Positions 17,961 through 27,814 of a stretch of DNA of 64,000 bases are shown in pieces; the first letter of the stretch is position 1; every line of letters starts with the position of its first letter. This DNA is from Paenibacillus sp. FSL R5-0766 (GTDB lineage Bacteria; Bacillota; Bacilli; Paenibacillales; Paenibacillaceae). Made by a program: the position numbers and the translations under genes. Location: assembly GCF_037971845.1 (NCBI RefSeq), contig NZ_CP150227.1:3100001-3164000 (forward strand), in the 5' to 3' direction. Under the pieces are notes generated by a model that saw only the letters and a list, made by a program, of their open reading frames with translations, did not search any database and was not told where the DNA came from.

Positions 17961-18082
17961 CCTCTGTCGTGGACGCTCATCATTATTGCGATGCAGAGGA
18001 GATACGGGAAATGCTTTGCATTTCATTCGATCTCTTTTGGCTACAAGCTGTAGATGAACATTAGTTCATCTATGGCTTTTTT
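17961..18082 (+). promoter_or_regulatory. Structured leader RNA with attenuator terminator
   Basis: Three successive hairpins. P1 is CCTCTG (17961) with CAGAGG (17994). P2 is GAGAT...GAAATGC (17999-18014) with GCATTTC...ATCTC (18018-18034), followed by four T. The third is TAGATGAAC / GTTCATCTA (18051-18072), extended by an AGC / GCT base and followed by TTTTTT. The last is a convincing terminator, more than 300 bases after the MFS stop but inside the transcript started at 17823, so it would stop transcription before the exporter unless antiterminated. I recognise no known riboswitch consensus. Conditional termination is inferred from layout. Confidence 0.6.
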
Positions 18083-18171
18083 GCATGCATTCCACCCAAT
18101 TTGTTCACATGGAAAGGAGCGTTTGGAGCGTTATTTTATAAAAAACTAACTTGTTAAAAGGAGAATGTACA

Positions 18172-18249
18172 ATGGTCAACTTACGTTCTACATATCAATT
18201 ATGGGCGGGAAATCCCGATTTTAATGTTATTATGTATGACTCATCCTAG
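18172..18249 (+). CDS. Small ORF of 25 codons upstream of the ABC exporter
   Basis: ATG 18172 follows AAAAGGAG by seven to eight bases, one of the best ribosome-binding sites in the region. It encodes 25 residues (MVNLRSTYQLWAG... ending MYDSS) and stops at TAG 18247, 85 bases before the ABC gene. It has no signal peptide and no family I know. Inside it CGGG / CCCG forms a small hairpin followed by TTTT. It could be a leader peptide comparable in position to BmrB of the Bacillus bmrBCD operon, although the sequence does not obviously match. Translation is likely; function unknown. Confidence 0.55.
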   Translation: MVNLRSTYQLWAGNPDFNVIMYDSS

Positions 18250-18334
18250 TGATCGCAAATTTGCTGTCGTTAAGATCATCAACAAATATGAATAGCCAAG
18301 AACAATTAAATAAACCGATAAAGAGGTGGGACCT

Positions 18335-20080
18335 GTGCCCAAAACAGAGAAAATCTCCATGTCATGGCTGCTGCGTTATCTAAAACCAGTTAAAGGACGG
18401 CTGGCCTTACTTTTAATCATGTTGCTCACATCAACGGGGCTTCAGCTCTTGAATCCACAGATTATTAAACGATTTATTGATACAGCAGCAAGTGGGGGAG
18501 TCCTCACCAATCTTGTTCAGCTCGCAGGAATATTTCTGGTTGTTGCCGTGTTTAATCAACTCATCACGGTAGCGGTCAGTTATTTGGGGAACGACGTGGC
18601 CTGGCGGGCCACGAATCAACTGCGCGGAGATCTGCTGAAGCACTGCCTGCGTCTTGATATGCGTTTTCATAATGTGAAAACACCTGGAGAGATGATTGAA
18701 CGTGTAGATGGTGACGTAACGAGTATCTCCAATTTTTTCGCGATGTTCATTGTGCAAGTGATCGGGAGTTTTGTGCTGCTGGCCGGAATTCTCGGATTCA
18801 TGTTCAGTGTTAATGTGCCCATTGCTTTGGTGATGACCGTGTTCACATTATTATCGATCCTTTTCATGGTCTTTATCCGAAATCTAGGCGTGGACTCTTC
18901 CAAAAATGAACGTGCGGCAAGTGCCTCTCTGTTCGGATTAATTGAAGAACGTATTGCTGGGATTGAAGATGTGCAAGCGAATGGTCATGTGCCGTATGTG
19001 ATGAACCGCTTTTACCGCACAATGCGCACGGTATTCCTTAAGGGGAGAAAAGCCTGGCTGCTACGGGTTATTCCGTGGAATACCACAGTAGTTCTGTTCG
19101 CACTGGCGGTCACTGCGGTGCTTTTGCTGGGTGTGCATTATTATATGGAAGGTCTAATTAGTATCGGAACATTATTTCTGATCTACCAATATACGCAGAT
19201 GCTGAATGATCCGATTGAGATGCTTGGAGATCAGGTGCAGGAGTTCCAAAAAGCAAAATCAGGCATGCTGCGCTCCAGAGAGCTGTTGTCCATGCATAGT
19301 GTGATTGAAGAGGGTACAGAGGAGCAATTGCCGGAAGGACCTCTTGGTCTGGAATTCAGTCAGGTGCACTTCAGTTATAACCAGGATAAACCGGTATTGC
19401 AGGATATTACTTTTGCTATTAAACCTGGAGAACGTCTGGGAATCATCGGTCGCACAGGTAGCGGTAAATCGAGTCTTAGTCGTGTTCTTCTCCGACTGTA
19501 CAATCTGGATCGGGGTACGATCCGTGTGGGTGGAACGGATATCACAAAACTTTCATTACAAGCGCTCTATCGCCGGGTGGGAATGGTGACACAGGATGTG
19601 CAGTTGTTTGATGGCACGCTGCGTGATAACCTGACCCTGTTTAATGGGGATGTATCGGATCAGATGATCAAGGAGACGACGGATCGCCTTGGACTTAGCC
19701 AATGGATTAATTCACAACCAGAAGGACTTAATACGTATTTGGCTGCAGGCGGAGCTTCATTGTCGGCAGGGGAAGCACAGTTATTTGCCTTAACCCGCGT
19801 ATTCCTGACCGAACCGAGTCTGGTTATTCTGGATGAGCCTTCATCGCGTCTAGATGCTGCGACCGAAGGTATGCTGCAATCTGCAATTGACCAGTTAATG
19901 AAACAATCCACAGGAGTGATTATTGCTCACCGACTGGCTACGCTGGAGAAAGTGGACCGGATTATGGTGCTCGGTGATGGGAAGGTACTGGAGTTTGGAG
20001 CGAGAGAAGAACTTGCCAGTAACCCTGCATCTCACTATGCCAGACTGCTGATTACAGGCAGAGAGGAGGAATTGGCATGA
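18335..20080 (+). CDS. ABC transporter permease/ATPase, first half of a heterodimer
   Basis: A 581-residue half-transporter: six-helix exporter membrane domain (about residues 15-310), then a nucleotide-binding domain. Walker A is GRTGSGKSS, the signature loop is LSAGEAQ in place of LSGGQ, Walker B is LVILDEPSS with the catalytic glutamate, and the H-loop is IIAHR. GTG 18335 is preceded at six bases by GAGGTG. It overlaps the next ABC gene by ATGA, so the products should pair as a heterodimeric multidrug-type exporter similar in layout to B. subtilis BmrCD (YheI/YheH). Expression is probably controlled by the leader between 17823 and 18334. Confidence 0.9.
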   Translation: MPKTEKISMSWLLRYLKPVKGRLALLLIMLLTSTGLQLLNPQIIKRFIDTAASGGVLTNLVQLAGIFLVVAVFNQLITVAVSYLGNDVAWRATNQLRGDLLKHCLRLDMRFHNVKTPGEMIERVDGDVTSISNFFAMFIVQVIGSFVLLAGILGFMFSVNVPIALVMTVFTLLSILFMVFIRNLGVDSSKNERAASASLFGLIEERIAGIEDVQANGHVPYVMNRFYRTMRTVFLKGRKAWLLRVIPWNTTVVLFALAVTAVLLLGVHYYMEGLISIGTLFLIYQYTQMLNDPIEMLGDQVQEFQKAKSGMLRSRELLSMHSVIEEGTEEQLPEGPLGLEFSQVHFSYNQDKPVLQDITFAIKPGERLGIIGRTGSGKSSLSRVLLRLYNLDRGTIRVGGTDITKLSLQALYRRVGMVTQDVQLFDGTLRDNLTLFNGDVSDQMIKETTDRLGLSQWINSQPEGLNTYLAAGGASLSAGEAQLFALTRVFLTEPSLVILDEPSSRLDAATEGMLQSAIDQLMKQSTGVIIAHRLATLEKVDRIMVLGDGKVLEFGAREELASNPASHYARLLITGREEELA

Positions 20081-21846
20081 CTGTAGCAGGATTTATAGGC
20101 CGTTTGTTTCGATTCAGGCCTTTGTTGTTTATAATCAACGGATTGTTATGGTGTATATTTCATTCCTTGCCGTTAGCTATTGGTATTGGGATGCAGTGGT
20201 TTTTTGATCGCACAACAGTGGGGTCAAATGACTACATGTGGCTTGCTGTGCCACTTATCTTTATTGCTTTGGTCAGAATGGCACGGGTGGGCACATTTTT
20301 TGTAGCCTTCTATGCATGGGTTACGTATCTGTATCATGTTCAGGCGATTTTGCGAACCAACATGCTCGCAGCGATCATGCGCTGGCCTGGGCGTAATCTT
20401 CCGGCTTCACCAGGGGAGGCGATGAGTCGTTTTCGGGATGATGTGGATGAAGTCGTCGAGTATGTAGAATCATGGGTAGACTTCTGGGGACGGCTTGTTT
20501 TTGCTGTTGTGTCCATCGTCATTATGGCGAACATTAATTGGCAGATCACGTTGGTTGCTGTGCTGCCATTGGTGGTCGTGACCTTACTTAACAATCTGTC
20601 CGGAAATCGGGCTCGGAAATATGCACAGGTTAATCGCGAATCGACTGGGCGAATTACCAGTTTTATTGCGGAAACGTTTGGAGCAGTGCAAGCCCTGAAA
20701 CTGGGTCAGGCCGAAGAGAATGTCTCTACACGTTTTAACCAGTTGAATGAAGATCGTCGCCAGGCTGCACTTCGAGACAATCTGTTCAAGCAGTGGATGA
20801 GATCGATGAATCAGCATGTTCTAAGTATCTGTACCGGATTGATTCTACTGATGTGTGCAGCTGAGATGAAAGCAGGGAACTTTACCGTAGGTGATTTTGC
20901 CTTATTCACCAGTTATCTGGCCAATATCGGATTTAGCATTTCACTGTTTGGTTATATGGTGTTTCAGCACAAAAGGCTCAAGGTATCCTATGATCGTATG
21001 CGTAAGCTATTTCGCCCAGGGGAAGAAGACCAGATCATGGATTCGAGGGAAATCTATCTGTATGAAGATCCGCCGGAGCTTGTAAGTGAACAGAGGGACC
21101 CTAAGGAGAAGTTGCAATCTCTTGAGGTGAATAAGCTGACTTATCAGTATCCGAATTCTGCAAATGGCATAGAAGAGATCAGTTTCCGTCTGAAACGTGG
21201 ACAATTTCTTGTGATTACGGGACGGATCGGATCAGGTAAATCAACGCTGGTACGAACACTTCTTGGACTGTTACCCAAACAAAAAGGGGACATTCACTGG
21301 AATGGAGCGGCTGTTGATCCAGCCACATTCCTGATGCCGCCTAGAGCCGCGTATACCCCTCAAGTGCCAAGATTGTTCAGTGATACGTTGAAAGAAAATA
21401 TCGTCCAAGGCAAACAGGGTAACACCGAGCAAGCCCTTGAAAAAGCCATTCGTCTGGCTGTGATGGAGAAGGATATCAAACATTTGGATCAGGGGCTTGA
21501 GACCTCGGTTGGTCCAAGAGGAGTCATGCTTTCAGGCGGGCAGATTCAGCGCGCGGCCACAGGACGCATGTTAATGACGGAGGCGGACCTGTTTATCTTT
21601 GATGACCTGTCGAGTGCACTGGATGTGGAGACAGAACAACAAGTATGGGAAGGGCTGTTCCAAGAGCCGGATGTCACCTGCATTGCAGTTTCTCACCGCA
21701 GGGCAGCACTTTCCAAAGCAGATCACATTATCGTGATGAAAGATGGACGCATTGAAGCCGAGGGAAGTTTGGCCGAATTGCTTGCCACCAATGAAGAGAT
21801 GCAGCTGTTGTGGCAAGGGGAACAAACCCCCGCCAAAGTTGGATAG
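20077..21846 (+). CDS. ABC transporter permease/ATPase, second half of a heterodimer
   Basis: A 589-residue partner of the preceding protein with the same layout: exporter membrane domain (about 10-315), then ATPase domain. Walker A GRIGSGKST and signature LSGGQIQRA are canonical, but Walker B reads LFIFDDLSS, so the catalytic glutamate is replaced by aspartate. With the LSAGE signature in the partner, this gives one canonical and one degenerate ATP site, as in heterodimeric exporters. The four-base overlap (ATGA) couples translation. A strong terminator follows. Substrate unknown; a toxic amphiphile or antibiotic is the usual expectation. Confidence 0.9.
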   Translation: MTVAGFIGRLFRFRPLLFIINGLLWCIFHSLPLAIGIGMQWFFDRTTVGSNDYMWLAVPLIFIALVRMARVGTFFVAFYAWVTYLYHVQAILRTNMLAAIMRWPGRNLPASPGEAMSRFRDDVDEVVEYVESWVDFWGRLVFAVVSIVIMANINWQITLVAVLPLVVVTLLNNLSGNRARKYAQVNRESTGRITSFIAETFGAVQALKLGQAEENVSTRFNQLNEDRRQAALRDNLFKQWMRSMNQHVLSICTGLILLMCAAEMKAGNFTVGDFALFTSYLANIGFSISLFGYMVFQHKRLKVSYDRMRKLFRPGEEDQIMDSREIYLYEDPPELVSEQRDPKEKLQSLEVNKLTYQYPNSANGIEEISFRLKRGQFLVITGRIGSGKSTLVRTLLGLLPKQKGDIHWNGAAVDPATFLMPPRAAYTPQVPRLFSDTLKENIVQGKQGNTEQALEKAIRLAVMEKDIKHLDQGLETSVGPRGVMLSGGQIQRAATGRMLMTEADLFIFDDLSSALDVETEQQVWEGLFQEPDVTCIAVSHRRAALSKADHIIVMKDGRIEAEGSLAELLATNEEMQLLWQGEQTPAKVG

Positions 21847-21879
21847 CTTTAAAAATTTAGAAAAGATAATAAGAAAACA

Positions 21880-21931
21880 AAAAAGCCTTACAGACGACTC
21901 CTTGAAAGAGTACAGTCTGTAAGGCTTTTTA
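21880..21931. terminator. Bidirectional terminator between the ABC operon and ctaB
   Basis: AAAAAGCCTTACAGAC / GTCTGTAAGGCTTTTT stem with A and T runs on both sides. Confidence 0.9.
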
Positions 21932-21962
21932 TCGTTATAACGAGTGGAAAGATTGAATGTTT

Positions 21963-22892
21963 TTATCTCATCATTTGAGCAATCAAGGAATACGCAATGA
22001 TGACCAGGAAGATAATAGTGATATGGTTAATGGAGAAGATAAACATCCGTTTGGACCATTTCTCTGTTTCTTTCTTATCAAAGGTAGCCACACTAAGAAT
22101 GAGCCAAGCCAAGCTAACCAGAAATGCCACAATAGCGACAAATGGACTCATCGGCCAGAATAAAAAGCTGGAGATCAGTAACAGTACCAGATACACATTT
22201 GTCTGAATGTATGTCCGTCTGATGCCTTTAACAACGGGCAGCATGGGAACACCAGCAGCTTTGTATTCGTCAAAACGACGAATCGCAATCCCGTAGAAGT
22301 GAGGCATTTGCCATAAGAGCATCGTAACAACCAATGCCCAGATCTCAAAATGACCCAGTTCCGGTGAAATGGCTGCCCAACCGATGAGCGGAGGAACAGC
22401 ACCCGAAAGACTTCCCACTTCCGTGTTGTAGATCGTTGTACGTTTGGTCCACATCGTGTAAGGGAACACGTAAAGCAACAGACCCAAAATACCAAATACA
22501 GCAGCGGATGGGGAAGCGATATACAGCATGATGCCCCCGATGATGGTAATTGCAATACCGAGAATTAGACCCGACTTGGTATCTACGCGTCCCGTAACGG
22601 TAGGACGTTTCTTCGTACGTTCCATGATCGCATCGATATCACGATCATACAAGTTGTTAAACACCCCTGCAGCTCCAATAATGAGAGAAGACCCAATAAA
22701 GGAAAGGATGATTGGTACAATATTAGCTAAGATTGAAGCATCAAATACATATAAAGCCAAACTTAAACCCGCAAACATGGCGATCAGGTTGGACTTGATG
22801 ATTCCGATTTTGATCGTATCAAAGAATACTTTCGGAATCGAGCTGTACTCCAGGCTGATATTGGTCTGTGAACCATTATTCAATGTTTTCAA
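21963..22892 (-). CDS. ctaB: Protoheme IX farnesyltransferase (heme O synthase)
   Basis: Transfers a farnesyl group to heme B to give heme O, needed for cytochrome oxidase assembly. The 309-residue protein has about nine membrane segments and the UbiA-family prenyl-diphosphate motif NNLYDRDIDAIMERTKKRP (two D separated by three residues). The second loop has YTMWTKRTT, and RRFDEYKAAGVPMLP follows further on. The start is TTG 22892 with AGGAAGTGAG seven to eight bases ahead. Unusually it is not next to ctaA or cytochrome oxidase genes, so it may be a second copy or a relocated gene. Confidence 0.93.
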   Translation of the reverse strand: MKTLNNGSQTNISLEYSSIPKVFFDTIKIGIIKSNLIAMFAGLSLALYVFDASILANIVPIILSFIGSSLIIGAAGVFNNLYDRDIDAIMERTKKRPTVTGRVDTKSGLILGIAITIIGGIMLYIASPSAAVFGILGLLLYVFPYTMWTKRTTIYNTEVGSLSGAVPPLIGWAAISPELGHFEIWALVVTMLLWQMPHFYGIAIRRFDEYKAAGVPMLPVVKGIRRTYIQTNVYLVLLLISSFLFWPMSPFVAIVAFLVSLAWLILSVATFDKKETEKWSKRMFIFSINHITIIFLVIIAYSLIAQMMR

Positions 22893-23346
22893 GAACTCAC
22901 TTCCTATATCTATACTTATATATTATGTTGCTATTATACCACTCAATACACTATGTGATTTAATTAACGTTTTAGTATTTAAAATAATGTCATTTGATTG
23001 TGAACAATTTAAAAACAAGGTTGTTTTTAATTGTTAAATAATAATTTCTGTGTTACAGGAGAAAATCGAAAAATCCGGGTATAACAGTGATTCAAAGTTT
23101 GTTCTGTCATTGTAGTGTAAGTGTAAATAATCTTTTATTCAACTCACACAGGCTGGATTGAAGAAGGTAGTTAAAGATATATGTTGCAAAATGGTTAGGT
23201 TTTGTTTATTGTAGATATAAGATATCTTTAATAGTCTTGTTTAAGGTGTGTTCTTGTAAATCTCCGAAATTACTTTCTTAAGAGAAAACGGAGGTTATTT
23301 TTAAAACTCAATTAGAGATATTAAATGTCTGGAAAGGGTGAATAAT
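22893..23346. other. Divergent intergenic region with a terminator-like hairpin
   Basis: About 450 AT-rich bases between ctaB and the thioredoxin-reductase-like gene. The only clear structure is TCTCCG (23261-23266) pairing with CGGAG (23289-23293) around an inner TTTCT / AGAAA helix, followed by GGTTATTTTT. It could be an attenuator for the downstream gene. No convincing promoter pair or ORF was found in the rest. Confidence 0.4.
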
Positions 23347-24276
23347 ATGAGTAATATGGATCAACTCTTGGATGTACTTATTATTGGTGGAGGACCAGCG
23401 GGGCTTAATGCAGCCCTAGTACTTGGCAGGGCCCGCAAGAACGTTGTGGTCATTGATGATGAGACACCACGTAACTGGGTTACAAGGGAGACTCATGGGT
23501 TTGTGACAAGAGATGGGGCAAGTCCACGTGAATTCCGGAAAGCTGCCAAAGAACAGATTGCAGCGTATCCTTCAGTTCAATTTGCATCCGATACGGCAAC
23601 TGTAATAACAGGTAGCGATGGTGATTTTGTAGTTAAGACTACTCAGGGGGCAAGTTATCGCACGAAAAAGATTTTGTTTGCGGTAGGCAAGAAAGACCTT
23701 CCCTTGGATATTAACGGATTAACAGAAGTTTACGGTAAAAGTGCGTTTGTGTGTCCATATTGTGATGGATGGGAGTTAAGAGACCAAGCGCTGGTCATCA
23801 TCGTTAGTGGAGTTAACGCATTACATATGGCAAAAGTCATATCCGGCTGGACAGAACGTTATACGATCTGTACGAATGGATCAGATTCCTTAACCGATGA
23901 GCACCGTGAAGAGCTGAAGCAGCATCATGTTACTGTATTCGATGCACCGATTCAATCCATTGACTCTGAAGAAGGGATGGTACAGCAAGTTGTACTAAAT
24001 GACGGTACAGCGATTCCTTGCACAGGAGTTTTCTTCCAACCTAAACTGTTTACCGGATCAGAACTGCCAAAGGCCATCGGTTGTGAAATTACAGAATCAG
24101 GAACGGTTATTGTTGATGCTTCAGGCAAAACATCCGTAGCGGGTGTATACAGTGCTGGTGATGCAGCATCCGAGATATATCAGGCAATCACGGCTGCGTC
24201 TCTGGGGGCATTGTCTGCGGTAAGCATTAATAATGAATTGAATTTCGAGAACTGGGATGGGCCAAGTCATCATTAG
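23347..24276 (+). CDS. FAD/NAD(P)-dependent thioredoxin-reductase-like oxidoreductase
   Basis: A 309-residue flavoprotein with the FAD-binding motif IIGGGPAGLNAAL near the N-terminus, a second nucleotide fold in the middle, and the redox pair C136-P-Y-C139 followed by DGWE in the position of the thioredoxin reductase active site. The C-terminal GVYSAGDAA block binds FAD. The closest known types are thioredoxin-reductase-like disulfide oxidases. Whether thioredoxin is the partner cannot be told. I start at ATG 23347, about eight bases after AAAGGGTG; the GTG at 23338 is an alternative. No thioredoxin gene lies beside it. Confidence 0.85.
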   Translation: MSNMDQLLDVLIIGGGPAGLNAALVLGRARKNVVVIDDETPRNWVTRETHGFVTRDGASPREFRKAAKEQIAAYPSVQFASDTATVITGSDGDFVVKTTQGASYRTKKILFAVGKKDLPLDINGLTEVYGKSAFVCPYCDGWELRDQALVIIVSGVNALHMAKVISGWTERYTICTNGSDSLTDEHREELKQHHVTVFDAPIQSIDSEEGMVQQVVLNDGTAIPCTGVFFQPKLFTGSELPKAIGCEITESGTVIVDASGKTSVAGVYSAGDAASEIYQAITAASLGALSAVSINNELNFENWDGPSHH

Positions 24277-24324
24277 AATAAATTAAAAGTTTCATAGAAT
24301 CATAGCGTCATTGCTTCATACAGT

Positions 24325-24349
24325 AGGGGATTGCATATGCAATCCTCTA
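24325..24349 (+). terminator. Possible terminator after the oxidoreductase gene
   Basis: AGGGGATTGC / GCAATCCTCT stem with a minimal loop but only short T stretches behind it. Confidence 0.4.
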
Positions 24350-24447
24350 TTTGCTGTTATTCAACTTAAACGTTGACCGGTTCAATTGAAAGTTATTCAG
24401 CCGGAAGAAAATTTGATATTAAATCAATTATGGTTTATTGTATTATC

Positions 24448-24471
24448 AAATGATATATATTACTATCATTT
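24448..24471. promoter_or_regulatory. Inverted repeat, candidate operator of the P450 gene
   Basis: AAATGATA and TATCATTT are perfect inverted arms around eight bases, 28 bases upstream of the small ORF and 104 upstream of the P450 start. TTTGATA / TATCAAA just upstream forms a second nested repeat. The size suits a TetR-type repressor such as those controlling CYP102 genes, but no regulator gene is adjacent. Confidence 0.5.
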
Positions 24472-24498
24472 ATAAAATCATCAAAGGAGAGATCACTT

Positions 24499-24582
24499 AT
24501 GAATGAAAGCAGAACAGCCATCATATGGCTAACGAATACCTTGCTTCACGGCGTACAGATAAGAGGTGATCATCATGAGTGA
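24499..24582 (+). CDS. 27-codon small ORF overlapping the P450 start
   Basis: ATG 24499 has AAAGGAG eight bases ahead and encodes 27 residues ([13 protein letters not shown]...GDHHE). Its stop TGA lies inside ATGAGTGA, so it overlaps the P450 start by eight bases. The P450 gene's own ribosome-binding site (GAGGTG) lies inside the small ORF. This layout suggests translational coupling. The peptide matches no family I know. Confidence 0.55.
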   Translation: MNESRTAIIWLTNTLLHGVQIRGDHHE

Positions 24583-27500
24583 TGCAGCTTACATTCCACA
24601 GCCCAAAATGTATGGACCACTTGGCAACCTGCCTTTGATAGATAAAGATAAACCAACGTTGTCGCTAGGTGTGCTGGCTGAACAGCATGGACCAATATAT
24701 CGACTTACCGTTCCCGGTTATTCCGGTTTAATCGTATCTGGACCAGATCTTGTGGCTGAGTTGTGCGATGTGTCCCGGTTTGACAAATATGTATACAATG
24801 AACTCGAAAATGTACGTGCCTTTGGAGGCGATGGTTTATTTACAAGCAGAACATCGGAGCCCAATTGGAAAAAGGCCCATAACATTCTGCTTCCCACCTT
24901 CAGCAAACAGGCCATGAAAGGTTATCATCCCATGATGGTTGATATTGCCGAACAGTTGATCAACAAATGGGCACGCCTCAATTCCAACGATACGATTGAT
25001 GTTGCGGATGATATGACACGCCTTACGTTGGATACCATTGGACTATGTGGATTCAATTATCGGTTTAACAGTTTTTACAGACAGGACCACAGTCCTTTTA
25101 TTGAAAGCATGGTTCGGGCATTAAATGAAGCAATGCAGAAGAGCTCACGTTTGAAAATTCAGAATCTGCTTATGGTGAAAACCAAACGACAGTTCCAGGA
25201 GGATATACAGACGATGTTCTCTCTGGTAGATCAGATTATAGAGGAACGTAAAGCGAGTTCAGCATCTGAAGAGGTCGACTTGCTCGCACGTATGTTGAAT
25301 GGCAAAGATCCGGAGACTGGAGAAATGCTGGATGATGAGAACATACGGTATCAGATTATTACGTTTCTCATTGCAGGACATGAAACCACGAGTGGTTTGT
25401 TATCTTTTGCTCTTTACTTTCTACTGAAAAATCCGGAATCGCTTCAAAAGGCGTATGACGAGGTGGATCAGATATTGGTCAGTGACTCACCACAGTACGA
25501 GGAAGTTCTTCAGCTTTCCTATATTCGCATGATTCTGAGTGAATCGCTTCGTCTCTGGCCAACAGCCCCGGGATTTGATGTATATGCCAAAGAAGACACC
25601 GTCATAGGTGGCAAATATCCCTTGAAGAAAGGGGAAAGTTGCAGTATTCTCCTGCCCCAGCTTCACCGTGACAGAGAGGCATGGGGAGAGGATGCGGAGC
25701 TTTTCCGTCCGGAGCGATTTGAAGATACGGCGAAAGTGCCTCATCATGCGTATAAACCTTTTGGTAATGGGGAGAGAGCGTGTATCGGCATGCAGTTTGC
25801 TTTATATGAAGCAACACTTGTGCTTGGCATGGTCCTTAAACATTTTGAGCTGATCGATTATAGCAATTATGAGTTAGATGTTAAACAGACACTAACGTTG
25901 AAACCGGGGGACTTCCGGATTCAAGTGAAAGCGCGCGCGGCTTCGCAAACAAGGAATAAGTCGACCGTATCTGCGAAAGAGAAACCTGCTCCTGTTGTTT
26001 ATAAAAATATAACAAGTGACAGCCAGAGGGGAGAAATCCTGGCCGTTGAAGCAGATGGTAAACCTTCGCTCCTGGTGTTATATGGTTCCAATCTGGGAAC
26101 GGCAGAAGGCATTGCCCGAGAGCTTGCGGAGAAAGGCCGTTCTTATGGAATCCCAAGTGAAGTAGCCCCTCTGGATGAGTGGGTTGGCCGGATACCTCGA
26201 CATGGTGTCGTTCTCATCGTCACTGCTTCGTATAACGGTAAACCTCCGCAAAATGCTACGGCATTTGTAGACTGGTTGAAGGGAGCAGAGCCAGAGGAAG
26301 CTCAGGATGTGAACTATGCCGTTCTGGGCTGTGGAGATCGGAGTTGGTCCGGGACGTACCAGAGCATTCCTCGATGGATAGATGAGAAGCTTGAAGAATG
26401 GGGAGGTAAAAGACTGTTATCCCGCGGTGAAGCCGATGCCGGAGGTGATATGGAGAAACAAGTCGAGGCGTGGCAACATATGTTGTGGCCTCAGGTGTTG
26501 AGTGTCTTGGGGATCAACGAGGAAGTGGTAAAGGAATCCATACCAAGCACCAGCAGACTTCAAATGGAGTTTGTCCGCGAGAAAACGGATATGCCACTTG
26601 CACGAACTTATGATGCCAGCTATGCCACGGTTGTAGTCAATAAAGAGCTTCAGACGCTGGGAAGTGGAAGAAGCACACGTCACATCGAAGTGTTACTGCC
26701 TGAAGGCATGAGTTATAGAGAAGGTGACCATCTCGGCGTGTTACCTGGCAATCAGAAGCAGAATGTGGATCGGATACTCAGTCGGTTCGGACTAAGTGGC
26801 GATACTCCGATCCAATTAACTTCGGACGTCAACCATCTTACACACCTACCACTGAACAGACCCGTCAAGATTCATGAGTTGCTCACTCACTGTGTGGAAT
26901 TGCAGACACCTGTTACCAGAACACAATTGCAGGAGTTAGCTAATCATACGGTATGTCCACCTCATAAGCGTGAACTGGAAGGCATGTTGGACGAAAACAG
27001 CTACAGGGATTATATTCTTGCCAATCGAATCACCATGTTGGACCTGCTAGAAAAGTATGAGGCGTGTGAACTGCCATTCGAAAGATTCCTTGAACTATTG
27101 CCGCCACTCAAGCCCAGATATTATTCAATATCCAGCTCGCCAAGCCAGAATTCCAAGCAAGCGAGCATAACCGTATCGGTAGTAAGAGAGCCTGCATGGA
27201 GTGGCAAAGGCGAATACCAGGGAGTTGCTTCATCGTATCTCGCCGATTGTCCATCCGGAGCACGTATTCTGATGTTTGTAAGTAAACCTGAATCCAAATT
27301 TCATCTGTCGGAAGAGGTTGATGTTCCGATGATCATGGTGGGACCGGGGACGGGGGTTGCACCTTTCAGAGGTTTCCTCCAGGCGAGAGCTGTCATGAAA
27401 CAGAGAGGTTTGCCACTGAGTGAGGCACATTTGTTCTTTGGGTGCAGGAATGAATCAGATTTCATATATCGTCAGGAGCTTGAGCAATACGAAAGGGAAG

Positions 27501-27814
27501 GGATCATTAAGCTACACACTGCTTTTTCTCGTGCGGATGGCAAGCCCAAAACGTATGTACAGCATCTGATGAAGGAGGATTCCGAGCAGTTGATTCACAT
27601 GCTGATGAACAAAGGAAAACTCTACGTATGCGGGGATGGAAGCCAGATGGCTCCTGCGGTAGAAGAGACTTTACAGCAAGCATATCAGGAGGTGCAGGGA
27701 ACAACGATGCAGCAAGCGAAAGACTGGCTCATTCAGCTTCAGGCCGAAGGACGCTATGTGCAAGACGTGTGGGCAGGTAAACGAACGGTTGAATCCTCTC
27801 AACTTATCTATTAA
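24575..27814 (+). CDS. Self-sufficient cytochrome P450-reductase fusion, CYP102 family
   Basis: Bifunctional 1079-residue monooxygenase hydroxylating fatty acids or similar chains with NADPH and O2. The P450 domain (about 1-455) has the I-helix motif AGHETTSG, the K-helix ESLRLWP, and heme loop [10 protein letters not shown] with ligand C403. The reductase half has a flavodoxin-like FMN domain ([15 protein letters not shown], about 495 onward), an FAD domain (RYYSISSSP) and the NADPH part ([13 protein letters not shown]). The full length fits the P450 BM3 family. ATG 24575 has GAGGTG six bases ahead; a GTG three codons upstream is less likely. A terminator follows at 27937. Confidence 0.97.
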   Translation: MSDAAYIPQPKMYGPLGNLPLIDKDKPTLSLGVLAEQHGPIYRLTVPGYSGLIVSGPDLVAELCDVSRFDKYVYNELENVRAFGGDGLFTSRTSEPNWKKAHNILLPTFSKQAMKGYHPMMVDIAEQLINKWARLNSNDTIDVADDMTRLTLDTIGLCGFNYRFNSFYRQDHSPFIESMVRALNEAMQKSSRLKIQNLLMVKTKRQFQEDIQTMFSLVDQIIEERKASSASEEVDLLARMLNGKDPETGEMLDDENIRYQIITFLIAGHETTSGLLSFALYFLLKNPESLQKAYDEVDQILVSDSPQYEEVLQLSYIRMILSESLRLWPTAPGFDVYAKEDTVIGGKYPLKKGESCSILLPQLHRDREAWGEDAELFRPERFEDTAKVPHHAYKPFGNGERACIGMQFALYEATLVLGMVLKHFELIDYSNYELDVKQTLTLKPGDFRIQVKARAASQTRNKSTVSAKEKPAPVVYKNITSDSQRGEILAVEADGKPSLLVLYGSNLGTAEGIARELAEKGRSYGIPSEVAPLDEWVGRIPRHGVVLIVTASYNGKPPQNATAFVDWLKGAEPEEAQDVNYAVLGCGDRSWSGTYQSIPRWIDEKLEEWGGKRLLSRGEADAGGDMEKQVEAWQHMLWPQVLSVLGINEEVVKESIPSTSRLQMEFVREKTDMPLARTYDASYATVVVNKELQTLGSGRSTRHIEVLLPEGMSYREGDHLGVLPGNQKQNVDRILSRFGLSGDTPIQLTSDVNHLTHLPLNRPVKIHELLTHCVELQTPVTRTQLQELANHTVCPPHKRELEGMLDENSYRDYILANRITMLDLLEKYEACELPFERFLELLPPLKPRYYSISSSPSQNSKQASITVSVVREPAWSGKGEYQGVASSYLADCPSGARILMFVSKPESKFHLSEEVDVPMIMVGPGTGVAPFRGFLQARAVMKQRGLPLSEAHLFFGCRNESDFIYRQELEQYEREGIIKLHTAFSRADGKPKTYVQHLMKEDSEQLIHMLMNKGKLYVCGDGSQMAPAVEETLQQAYQEVQGTTMQQAKDWLIQLQAEGRYVQDVWAGKRTVESSQLIY

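Noticed and set aside
17823..18084. Guanidine (ykkC) or other known efflux riboswitch before the ABC genes
   Set aside because: The conserved ykkC-class motifs were searched for by eye and not found. The region is reported as an unassigned structured leader instead.
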